Assembly (NCBI GenBank): GCA_963805605.1
Contig: CAWDUX010000003.1
Span: 310,001-374,000 of the forward strand
Direction of reading: 5' to 3'
DNA from: Actinocatenispora sp963805605
GTDB lineage: Bacteria > Actinomycetota > Actinomycetes > Mycobacteriales > Micromonosporaceae
Length of the DNA: 64,000 bases
In this document: one piece after another, positions 25,527 through 32,941 of the stretch
How positions within the stretch are numbered: position 1 is the stretch's first letter
Layout of the letters: every line of letters starts with the position of its first letter
Position numbers and translations under genes: made by a program
The notes under the pieces: model-generated
The model's database searches: none
Told to the model about the DNA's origin: nothing
What the model saw: only the letters and a program-made list of their open reading frames with translations

Positions 25527-27641
25527 ATGACGCTGGAGATTCCCCGCCGGGACGGCCGTTTTGAGGTGGTCAGCGACTATCAGCCGGCTGGTGACCAGCC
25601 GGCCGCGATCGCTGAGCTGGAGCGTCGGGTGAAGGCCGGGGAGCGCGACGTGGTGCTGCTGGGTGCCACCGGCACCGGTAAGAGTGCCACCGCGGCGTGG
25701 CTGATCGAACGCGTACAGCGACCGACCCTGGTGCTCGCACCGAACAAGACGCTGTGCGCGCAGCTGGCCAAGGAGCTCGGTGAACTGCTTCCCGGCAATG
25801 CGGTCGGCTATTTCGTCAGCTACTACGACTACTACCAGCCTGAGGCATACCTCCCGCAGACCGACACCTACATCGAGAAGGATTCCTCGATCAACGAGGA
25901 GGTCGACCGGCTACGGCATGCCGCCACGATGAATCTGCTGACCAGGCGGGACACCGTGGTCGTCGCCACCGTCTCGGCGATCTACGGTCTGGGCACCCCG
26001 CAGGAGTACATCGAGCGGGCGGTGCGGGTCACGGTGGGCCGCGAGACCGACCGCGACAAGTTGCTGCGGCGACTGGTCGACGTCCAGTACACCCGCAATG
26101 ACCTCGCCTTCCAGCGCGGCACGTTCCGGGTCCGGGGCGACACCGTCGAGATCATCCCGGCCTACGAGGAACTGGCCGTCCGGATCGAGTTCTTCGGTGA
26201 CGAGGTCGAGAAGCTCTACTACCTGCATCCGCTGACCGGTGAGGTGATCCGGGAGGCCGACGATCTGATGATCTTCCCGGCCAGCCATTACGTGGCCGGT
26301 CCGGAGCGGATGGAACGCGCGATCCGGCAGATCGAGGCCGAGCTGGAGGAGCGGCTGGCCGCACTCGACCGGCAGGGCAAGCTGCTGGAGGCGCAGCGGC
26401 TGCGGATGCGCACCCAGTACGACATCGAGATGATGCGTCAGGTCGGCTTCTGCTCGGGCATCGAGAACTATTCGCTGCACATGGACGATCGGCCGGCCGG
26501 CAGCGCGCCGCACACCCTGCTCGACTACTTCCCCGATGACTTTCTGACCATCATCGACGAGTCGCACAACACCGTGCCGCAGATCGGCGGGATGTACGAG
26601 GGTGACGCCTCGCGCAAGCGGACACTGATCGAGCACGGCTTCCGCCTACCCTCGGCGGCCGACAACCGGCCGCTGCGTTTCGACGAGTTCACCGAGCGGG
26701 TCGGCCAGACTCTCTACATGTCGGCAACACCTGGCTCGTGGGAACTGGCGAGGACCGAGGGCGAGTTCGTGGAGCAGGTGATCCGGCCGACCGGGCTGAT
26801 CGACCCGGAGGTGGTGATTCGCCCGACGAAGGGCCAGATCGATGACTTGATGGAGCAGATCCGGGCGCGCACCGGGCGCGACGAGCGCGTCCTGGTGACC
26901 ACGTTGACCAAGAAGATGGCCGAGGACCTGACCGACTATCTGCTCGAGCACGGGATTCGGGTGCGCTACCTGCACTCCGAAGTGGACACGCTGCGCCGGG
27001 TCGAGCTGCTGCGTGAACTTCGGCAGGGCGAATACGACGTACTGGTCGGCATCAATCTGTTGCGGGAGGGCCTCGACCTGCCCGAGGTGTCCCTGGTGGC
27101 GATCCTCGACGCGGACAAGGAGGGGTTCCTGCGTTCGGGCACCAGCCTGATCCAGACGATCGGTCGGGCCGCTCGTAACGTCTCCGGTCAGGTCATCATG
27201 TACGCCGACCAGATCACCCCGTCGATGGGCCATGCCATCGACGAGACCGACCGACGCCGCGCCAAGCAGGTGGCCTACAACACCGAGCACGGCATCGATC
27301 CGCAGCCACTGCGTAAGAAGATCGGCGACATTCTCGACGACATCTACCGCGAGGCCGACGACGCCGCGTCGCTGGTCGGTGGGGCCGGGCGCCAACAGTC
27401 CCGGGGTAAGGCGCCGGTGCCGGAGGCCCGCAGCCGGGTGCGCAACGCGGCCCGTTCCGGTGGTGAGCCGGTACGGGCGGGGATGGCCCGCGCCGAACTG
27501 GCCGACCTGATCCAGCAGCTCAACGACCAGATGCTCGCGGCTGCCAGAGAACTGCAGTTCGAGCTGGCGGCGAGGATCCGCGACGAGATCGGTGACCTGA
27601 AGAAGGAACTTCGCGGCATGGACGCCGCCGGGGTGAAGTGA
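25527..27641 (+). CDS. uvrB: excinuclease ABC subunit B
   Basis: Damage-verifying helicase-like subunit of nucleotide excision repair. The 704-residue protein has Walker A GATGTGKSAT, the beta-hairpin region YYDYYQPEAYLPQTDTYIEK, Walker B IIDESH, helicase motifs in the C-terminal half (INLLREGLDLPEVSLVAILDADKEG; QTIGRAARN) and a C-terminal UVR motif (LNDQMLAAARELQFELAARIRDEI) that contacts UvrC. It is slightly longer than the E. coli protein because of a basic linker before the UVR motif. uvrA and uvrC are also in this window, at 40.4 and 46.6 kb. Confidence 0.97.
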   Translation: MTLEIPRRDGRFEVVSDYQPAGDQPAAIAELERRVKAGERDVVLLGATGTGKSATAAWLIERVQRPTLVLAPNKTLCAQLAKELGELLPGNAVGYFVSYYDYYQPEAYLPQTDTYIEKDSSINEEVDRLRHAATMNLLTRRDTVVVATVSAIYGLGTPQEYIERAVRVTVGRETDRDKLLRRLVDVQYTRNDLAFQRGTFRVRGDTVEIIPAYEELAVRIEFFGDEVEKLYYLHPLTGEVIREADDLMIFPASHYVAGPERMERAIRQIEAELEERLAALDRQGKLLEAQRLRMRTQYDIEMMRQVGFCSGIENYSLHMDDRPAGSAPHTLLDYFPDDFLTIIDESHNTVPQIGGMYEGDASRKRTLIEHGFRLPSAADNRPLRFDEFTERVGQTLYMSATPGSWELARTEGEFVEQVIRPTGLIDPEVVIRPTKGQIDDLMEQIRARTGRDERVLVTTLTKKMAEDLTDYLLEHGIRVRYLHSEVDTLRRVELLRELRQGEYDVLVGINLLREGLDLPEVSLVAILDADKEGFLRSGTSLIQTIGRAARNVSGQVIMYADQITPSMGHAIDETDRRRAKQVAYNTEHGIDPQPLRKKIGDILDDIYREADDAASLVGGAGRQQSRGKAPVPEARSRVRNAARSGGEPVRAGMARAELADLIQQLNDQMLAAARELQFELAARIRDEIGDLKKELRGMDAAGVK

Positions 27642-27654
27642 GGAGGATCGGGCA

Positions 27655-28035
27655 ATGGTTGACCGGGGAATGACCCATGGCCCGCCGTTACCGGCCGACG
27701 CCGACCGGTTGTCGCTGCTCGGCGGTGGCCGGGTGTGGGGGCAGAACATCCAGCCGTTGCTGGAGATGCTCGCGCTCTATGCCGGCGGCGGGTTCAGCAG
27801 CACCGAATGGTCGCTCATGCGCCAGCGACTGTCCGGCACCGATGACAGCGTGGGGGACGGCTGGTACACCCATCCGCTCAGCGGGGGAGTGGCGCAACTG
27901 GTGGTAGTGATGGCCCGGGCGCACACCGAGGATGCCGTGTCGGTCCGGGTGTGGGGCAACGACGTACCGGGGTTGAACGAGCGCGTCGACACGCTGTTCG
28001 ACATCTGTACGCTCTACCGGCTTGAGGGCCCCTGA
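27655..28035 (+). CDS. conserved-looking small protein of unknown function
   Basis: A 126-residue soluble protein, acidic and without signal peptide or membrane segment, starting at ATG 27655 with GGAGGA upstream and 13 bp after uvrB. Codon usage is like its neighbours. The centre (GGFSSTEWSLMRQRLSGTDDS, GWYTHPLSGGVAQLVVVMARA) looks folded and the C-terminus ends TLFDICTLYRLEGP. I do not recognise the family. Position suggests co-transcription with uvrB. Confidence 0.75.
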   Translation: MVDRGMTHGPPLPADADRLSLLGGGRVWGQNIQPLLEMLALYAGGGFSSTEWSLMRQRLSGTDDSVGDGWYTHPLSGGVAQLVVVMARAHTEDAVSVRVWGNDVPGLNERVDTLFDICTLYRLEGP

Positions 28036-28056
28036 GCCGGCCCGCGTGCCCGATGG

Positions 28057-28347
28057 TCAGTCCACGTCGGTGAAGTGCTCCACCGTTGGCGGGCCGGCGA
28101 AGAACGGACCGATCTGGGCCCGCCACTGGCCGAACCGTTCGCTGCCGCGGAAATTGACCTCGTGGGCCTGTACCGAGTCCCACTCCACCATCAGCACGAA
28201 CCGCGACGTGCTCTCCACGCCACGGGTCATGCGCACCGAACGGCACCCCGGGGTTTCGGCGAGCACGGTCCTCGCATTGCGGTAGGCGGCGGTGAATTCA
28301 TCCTCACGGCCGGCGGTCACGTCGATCAGCCCTACTTCCAGCACCAT
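28057..28347 (-). CDS. antibiotic biosynthesis monooxygenase (ABM) domain protein
   Basis: A 96-residue single-domain protein: VLEVGLIDVTAGREDEFTAAY, ETPGCRSVRMTRGVEST, RFVLMVEWDSVQAHEVNFRGS and the C-terminal FF-x-GPPTVEHF typical of the dimeric alpha/beta ABM fold (quinol monooxygenase or heme-degrading relatives). ATG 28347 gives the standard length; a longer frame upstream is a shadow. It is convergent with the preceding gene and divergent from the terC leader. The enzymatic role is uncertain. Confidence 0.82.
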   Translation of the reverse strand: MVLEVGLIDVTAGREDEFTAAYRNARTVLAETPGCRSVRMTRGVESTSRFVLMVEWDSVQAHEVNFRGSERFGQWRAQIGPFFAGPPTVEHFTDVD

Positions 28348-28454
28348 CCGGTCAGCTTGCCGCAGTCCGAAGGACGGGACACCGGCGGGGCGACAGTGTC
28401 CCCCGACGGTTGCGACCTGGGTCACCCAGGGTCGCGGGGCCGCCGGGCGGGGAC

Positions 28455-28612
28455 GACAATGAGGGCAAGGAGGGGAGTACTCCCAACGCGTCGACTCCGT
28501 CAGCACGGTGCGCCCCGGCTCGGCCGGGACCCCCGGGGTCATCGGTCGTGGTCATCGACCACGGCGGAGGAGACCTCCGGTAGACAGTTGTCTCTACCGG
28601 AGGGTTTCTGAC
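28455..28612 (+). promoter_or_regulatory. yybP-ykoY (Mn2+) riboswitch with SD-sequestering hairpin, leader of terC
   Basis: A possible -10 (GACAAT, 28455-28460) is followed by GGAGG-GGAGTA at 28469-28479. The L1 motif GGGGAGTA and a later GTCAGCA (28499-28505) are the conserved marks of the yybP-ykoY class. The closing strand GA-CCTCC (28572-28578) can pair with GGAGG (28469-28473) to form P1. The same CCTCC begins CCTCCGGTAGA (28574-28584), a perfect complement of TCTACCGGAGG (28593-28603), which contains the terC Shine-Dalgarno. The two pairings exclude each other. Ligand-bound P1 should free the Shine-Dalgarno; without ligand the hairpin should hide it. Known members sense Mn2+ and precede terC/alx genes. 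Confidence 0.75.
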
Positions 28613-29620
28613 GTGGTGGTACATGGCTGGGTCTGGGCGGCGACGCTCGTCGTTCTGCTCGCGATCCTGCTCTTCGACCTTGCCGTGATCGGTCGCCGCC
28701 CGCATGAACCCTCACTGCGTGAGTGCACCCTGTGGGTCACGTTCTACGTGGCACTCGCAGGCATGTTCGGGCTCGGCCTGTACCTGCTGGCAGGCAGCAA
28801 ATCGGCGACCGACTTCTTCACAGGCTGGATCACCGAGTACAGCCTGTCGGTGGACAACCTGTTCGTGTTCGTGATCATCATGTCCCGTTTCGCGGTACCG
28901 CGTGCGTTCCAACAGAAGGTGCTGCTGGTCGGGATCGTGATCGCGCTGGCGATGCGCGGCGCTTTCATCGCCGCCGGATCTGCTGCGATCGACCGGTTCT
29001 CCTGGGTGTTCTACATCTTCGGCGCTTTCCTGGTGTATACGGCGGTCAGGACGGCCCTGCACCGGGACCAGGACGAGGAAGCGGACTTCAAGGAGAACCC
29101 GGTGGTCCGGCTGGCGCGCAGGTTGCTGCCGATGACCCGGGACTTCGATTCCGGTCAGATCCTGATCCGGGAGGGGCGCCGGCGCCTTTTCACCCCGATG
29201 CTGATCGTGATGATCACCATCGGCACCACGGACCTGTTGTTCGCGCTGGACTCCATCCCGGCCATCTTCGGCTTGACCCAGGAGGCCTATCTGGTCTTCG
29301 CCGCGAACGTATTCGCGCTGATGGGGCTGCGTCAGTTGTACTTCCTGCTGGGTGGTCTGGTCGAGCGGTTGGTGTATCTGAACATCGGACTGGGCGTCAT
29401 CCTCGCCTTCATCGGCGTCAAGCTGGTGCTGGACGCGATGCACAAGAACGAGTTGCCGTTCGTCAATTCCGGGCACCCGATCGACTGGGCGCCGCAGGTC
29501 TCCAGCCGGCTGTCCCTGGCGGTGATCGTGACCGCTCTGGTGGCGACGACCGTGGCCAGCCTGGTCAAGAGCGCACACGAGACCCGGAAGGCGGCCCGGA
29601 CCGACCACGCACACCGTTGA
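28613..29620 (+). CDS. terC: TerC family integral membrane protein, probable Mn2+ exporter
   Basis: A 335-residue protein with about nine membrane helices and the TerC signatures GWITEYSLSVDNLFVFV and GTTDLLFALDSIPAIFG, whose acidic residues lie within the membrane. E. coli relatives such as Alx are induced by Mn2+ or alkaline pH and export Mn2+. GTG at 28613 sits 9 nt after GGAGGG; the next codon is also GTG. The gene follows a probable Mn2+ riboswitch, which supports the metal role over tellurite resistance. Confidence 0.9.
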   Translation: MVVHGWVWAATLVVLLAILLFDLAVIGRRPHEPSLRECTLWVTFYVALAGMFGLGLYLLAGSKSATDFFTGWITEYSLSVDNLFVFVIIMSRFAVPRAFQQKVLLVGIVIALAMRGAFIAAGSAAIDRFSWVFYIFGAFLVYTAVRTALHRDQDEEADFKENPVVRLARRLLPMTRDFDSGQILIREGRRRLFTPMLIVMITIGTTDLLFALDSIPAIFGLTQEAYLVFAANVFALMGLRQLYFLLGGLVERLVYLNIGLGVILAFIGVKLVLDAMHKNELPFVNSGHPIDWAPQVSSRLSLAVIVTALVATTVASLVKSAHETRKAARTDHAHR

Positions 29621-29710
29621 GCGGGCCGCGAGCAGGCGTTGGCGTTCCGCGCGCAGTGCACCAGGCACCGGTGGAGTCGCCGCACCTCGGGCGCGCCGGG
29701 GCGGCCGAGG

Positions 29711-30694
29711 TCAGCTGAGGGTGCGCCGCGCCTCGCTCAACTGGGCGGTACGGTCCGCCGGCATCGGTTCGTTGACCACCCGGCCAGCAGCCTCCTGGCC
29801 TGAGGCGTGCAGCAGTTGCCGCGGGCCTTCGGCGCCGCTGGTGGGCTGGCCGGCGACGAAACCGACATGGTGGGCCGGCTTGCCGTCGCGGGTGAAGAAG
29901 TACAGGTCGCCCGGCTGCTCGGTGTCCAGCGGCGCAGGCTCGCCGACACCGGCCTGGTCATCGGCGTCGCGTGGCACCGTGACACCCAGCCGACGGTGGG
30001 CCAGATGGACCAGGCCCGAGCAGTCGATGCCGTAGGCGGACAACCCGCCCCACACGTACGGGACGTCCAGCAGCCGCTCGGCGACGCCGAGCAGTTCCTT
30101 GGCCTCGGGCCGTCCGCTCGGTGCGGTGGTCACGTCGACCTCACGGACCCACAGGGTGCCAGTGGCCTCGGGGACCGACACCGGCAGCCAGCCGCGGTCG
30201 ATGTGCCCGGTCACCGGCAGCCTGGTACCGATGACCACACCGGGAAGCACGACATCGCCGTTGGGTTCGTCGCACAGCGCGGTGGCGGTCGCGTCGACGA
30301 TCACGGTGCGGCGCGCGGCGGTGACCGGGGCGGCTCCGGTGAGCTGGCTGACCGGCACCATACCGGGGTAGCCGCGCGGGTCCAGCTTGTCTGCCGGCTG
30401 TTCGACCGCGATGACCCGGGCCCAGTCACCGGTCAGTTCCTCGACCAGGACCCGCTCACCGAGCAGTAGCTGGGTGAGCGTACGGCCGTTCAGGTCCATG
30501 AGGTCGGCGCGGTTCATGCCGGTCACCCAGGCCCGGATGTCCGGCGTGGCCGCGACAGCCGGGGCGTCCACAGCCCGTACCACATCGGGTGAGACCCATA
30601 CGGTGGCGACCGACACTGCGACGAGTGCCTCCTGGCCGACGGTCGGTAGGATGCGTTCTGTCCGGTAACCGGTGCCTATGCCCTTGATGGTCAC
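29711..30694 (-). CDS. NlpC/P60 endopeptidase with SH3-type domains (YkfC-like)
   Basis: A 327-residue protein. The first 190 residues form SH3b-like folds (TVWVSPDVVRAVD, VIVDATATALCDEPNG). The C-terminal NlpC/P60 domain has catalytic C225 in DCSGLVHLAHRRLG, H276 in HHVGFV and a third polar residue H296 in LLHASGQ. GTG 30694 follows AGGAAT; a longer frame upstream is unlikely. There is no signal peptide, so it is probably cytoplasmic, like Bacillus YkfC, a gamma-D-Glu-diaminoacid peptidase. The neighbouring L-Ala-D/L-Glu epimerase supports a murein tripeptide recycling role. Confidence 0.87.
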   Translation of the reverse strand: MTIKGIGTGYRTERILPTVGQEALVAVSVATVWVSPDVVRAVDAPAVAATPDIRAWVTGMNRADLMDLNGRTLTQLLLGERVLVEELTGDWARVIAVEQPADKLDPRGYPGMVPVSQLTGAAPVTAARRTVIVDATATALCDEPNGDVVLPGVVIGTRLPVTGHIDRGWLPVSVPEATGTLWVREVDVTTAPSGRPEAKELLGVAERLLDVPYVWGGLSAYGIDCSGLVHLAHRRLGVTVPRDADDQAGVGEPAPLDTEQPGDLYFFTRDGKPAHHVGFVAGQPTSGAEGPRQLLHASGQEAAGRVVNEPMPADRTAQLSEARRTLS

Positions 30695-30936
30695 GACTAT
30701 TCCTGCCCCCTCACGGCTCTGGCCCGGCACGCCGGCCCGGTAGCCCCTCCAGGCCGGCGCTCGCCGCCGCGGCTCGACCGGGGCACCGCCCCACGTCGTC
30801 CCCACCGGGGCGTGCGGATCCGGTGCCACCGTCAGCGGGAGGCGGGACGGTACCAATGACTGTCGACAATACGGCGCCGGGTGGCTCCGGGTGTCACCGG
30901 CCCTGTACCGGTCGCTCACCCCTGACCGGCAGTCGA

Positions 30937-32013
30937 TCAGATGACCAGCGCATCGATGCCCAGACCGGGTGTATCGGGCAGCCGTACGGTTGCTCCGTCA
31001 TAGCGGATGCCGCCGGTGACGGGCGCGCGGGACAACCACCAGGCAGCGTCCAGATCGCTGACCGCGGTGGTGCCGTACGCGGCGACCAGGCTGGCTGCCG
31101 CGCTGACACCGATGTGGGTCTCCATCATCGAACCGACCATGGTGCCCATTCCCGCCGCGGTGGCGAGTTCCAGCAGGGTACGGGCGGGGCCAAGCCCGGC
31201 ACATTTGGCGAGCTTCACATTGACCATGTCCGCCGCCCGGCGCTCGATGACGGCCAGCAGGTCGCGCACCCCGTACACGGTCTCGTCTGCCAGGGTGGGC
31301 GTGTCGATGTGCGCGGTGACGTGGGCGAGTCCGGCGAGATCGTGGCCCTCGACCGGTTGCTCGACCAGCTCGACGTCGGCACCGGAGTCCTCGATCGCCC
31401 GCATGGTCCGCACCGCCTCGCGCGGTGTCCAACCCTGGTTGGCGTCCAGCCGGATCCGTACCTGCGGGCCCACCGCGGCGCGGATCGCGGTGACTCTGGC
31501 CACATCGCCGACCGGGTCGGTGCCCACCTTGATCTTGAGTACGTCGAAACCCTCACCGACCCGGGCGATTGCCGTACGGGCAAGTTCCTCCGGGCCCGCG
31601 ACCGACAACGTGACATTGGTGGGCACCTGATCGACCGTTCCGCCCAGATAGCGTGCCAGCGGCACGCCCAGTCGACGTGCGGCCAGATCGTGCAGGGCGA
31701 TGTCCGCCGCGGCCTTCGCGCCGTTGTTGGCCACCACCGCGCCGCGCACATCGCGAAGCAGCGACTGCAGGTCGTCGGGGTCCCGGCCGCTCAGGACATC
31801 CCGCAGCGGCCCGTCCAGGCAGGCACGCGCACCAGCAAGGGACTCCCCGGTGACCCGCCAGACCTGCGGGGCCTCCCCGAACCCGTGCAGGCCGCCATCG
31901 TCGACGATCTCGACGACCACCGTGTCGGTCGTGCCGGTACGCCGGAGCGCAGTCACGAACGGGGTGTGCAGCGGCGCGGAAACCAGATGGGTGCGTACTT
32001 CCAGGATCGACAC
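30937..32013 (-). CDS. dipeptide epimerase (probable L-Ala-D/L-Glu epimerase)
   Basis: An enolase-superfamily enzyme of 358 residues. The capping domain is followed by the barrel with the catalytic KxK (VLKIKVGTD), the metal ligands in RLDANQGW, ELVEQPV and ADETVYG, and the second catalytic lysine in MVNVKLAKCAG, then GSMMETHIG. This set fits the muconate-lactonizing subgroup of dipeptide epimerases. GTG 32013 is chosen because a TAGGGT -10 ends 7 nt upstream, whereas the alternative GTG at 32022 lies inside that -10. It lies between the endopeptidase and the SxxK hydrolase on the same strand. Confidence 0.88.
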   Translation of the reverse strand: MSILEVRTHLVSAPLHTPFVTALRRTGTTDTVVVEIVDDGGLHGFGEAPQVWRVTGESLAGARACLDGPLRDVLSGRDPDDLQSLLRDVRGAVVANNGAKAAADIALHDLAARRLGVPLARYLGGTVDQVPTNVTLSVAGPEELARTAIARVGEGFDVLKIKVGTDPVGDVARVTAIRAAVGPQVRIRLDANQGWTPREAVRTMRAIEDSGADVELVEQPVEGHDLAGLAHVTAHIDTPTLADETVYGVRDLLAVIERRAADMVNVKLAKCAGLGPARTLLELATAAGMGTMVGSMMETHIGVSAAASLVAAYGTTAVSDLDAAWWLSRAPVTGGIRYDGATVRLPDTPGLGIDALVI

Positions 32014-32020
32014 ACGCGGC

Positions 32021-32026
32021 ACCCTA
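32021..32026 (-). promoter_or_regulatory. -10 element, leaderless start of the epimerase
   Basis: Minus-strand TAGGGT is followed by 7 nt and GTG at 32013. It lies in the 33-bp gap after the SxxK hydrolase gene, so the epimerase may have its own promoter as well as read-through. Confidence 0.45.
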
Positions 32027-32046
32027 CCGGCAGCCGCGCGGGTCGG

Positions 32047-32880
32047 TCAGCGAGCGTGCCGTTCATCCCATGCCGCCGCCGAGATCTCCGCGAGCAGGCG
32101 ACACGCCTGGTCGTCCGGAAGATCGGAGGTGGTGCACACCGCGATGACGTACGGCGGTGCATCGTCGGGCAGCACCACGCCCACGCCGTGCCGGATGTGT
32201 TCCACCCAGCCGTTCTTGTGCGCGATCCGGGTGCCCGGCGGCAGGCCCGCGGCGATGTCGTCGTTGCATTCCTGGGCCAGCAGGATCTCCATCATCTGCC
32301 GGCAGGACGTCGGGCCGGCGACACGGTCGGCGGCGATCGCGCTCAGCAGCCGGGCCAGGTCCGCCGCGCTCACCTGGTTGGACATCCCCGCCTGTTCGGC
32401 CGCGTAGTCCTCGATACCGCGGACGACCACGCTGGCGGTGGCGCCCGCCGCCGCCCAGGCCTCGGCGACCGCGGCCGTACCCACGCGCTCCAGGACGAGA
32501 TTGGTGGCCAGGTTGGAGGACCGGATGATCATCCGGCGGAGCAACCAGCGCAGCGGTGCTGTCTGCCCGAGCCGGGCCCACACTTCGCCGTCGTTGTCGT
32601 AGCTCTGCTTCATCGAGAAACGGGACTGCCCGGGTGCCGCCGAGCTGAACTCCTCGTGCACCGTCACCTGTGCGTCCAGATCCAGTTCGCCGGCTTCGGC
32701 GAGCCGGTACGCGGCGGCCAGTACCGCGGCCTTCATCGTGCTGGCCGCATAGTGCAGTTCGTCGGGTAGCCGGGAGTAGAACCCCGGTCCGGACAACGGT
32801 CCGCAGTACACCGAGACGGTGCCGGGGACAGCGGCCAGAGTGGCGTCCAGGGCGGTCAACTGTATCGGTTCGGTACTCAT
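32047..32880 (-). CDS. SxxK serine hydrolase (class A beta-lactamase fold), no signal peptide
   Basis: A 277-residue protein with the active-site serine in S47-T-M-K50, the second motif S121-S-N123 and K222-N-G224 in place of the usual KTG/KSG. N-terminal residues are polar, so no export signal is present; true class A beta-lactamases are exported. Placed next to the epimerase and endopeptidase, it may act on a cytoplasmic murein-derived peptide or other amide. Beta-lactam resistance cannot be inferred. Confidence 0.82.
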   Translation of the reverse strand: MSTEPIQLTALDATLAAVPGTVSVYCGPLSGPGFYSRLPDELHYAASTMKAAVLAAAYRLAEAGELDLDAQVTVHEEFSSAAPGQSRFSMKQSYDNDGEVWARLGQTAPLRWLLRRMIIRSSNLATNLVLERVGTAAVAEAWAAAGATASVVVRGIEDYAAEQAGMSNQVSAADLARLLSAIAADRVAGPTSCRQMMEILLAQECNDDIAAGLPPGTRIAHKNGWVEHIRHGVGVVLPDDAPPYVIAVCTTSDLPDDQACRLLAEISAAAWDERHAR

Positions 32881-32886
32881 GCCGCG

Positions 32887-32892
32887 AGCCTA
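32887..32892 (-). promoter_or_regulatory. -10 element, leaderless start of the SxxK hydrolase
   Basis: Minus-strand TAGGCT is followed by 6 nt and ATG at 32880. It touches the base of the terminator-like hairpin at 32890-32936. Confidence 0.5.
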
Positions 32893-32936
32893 CGGGTGAG
32901 TGGTGGCCGATCCGAGCGGCCGCCACTCACCCGTAG
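32890..32936 (-). terminator. terminator hairpin after typA
   Basis: CTACGGGTGAGTGG (32890-32903) pairs perfectly with 32923-32936. GGCC/GGCC and one T-G pair continue inward, for a 19-bp stem around a 9-nt loop. It starts 5 bp after the typA stop (minus strand) and has no T tract. Confidence 0.75.
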
Positions 32937-32941
32937 CGTGA

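Noticed and set aside
28613..29620. Calling terC a tellurite-resistance determinant
   Set aside because: No other ter genes are nearby and the riboswitch points to manganese.
32047..32880. Calling this an antibiotic-resistance beta-lactamase
   Set aside because: No signal peptide, KNG instead of KTG, and a peptidoglycan-recycling context.
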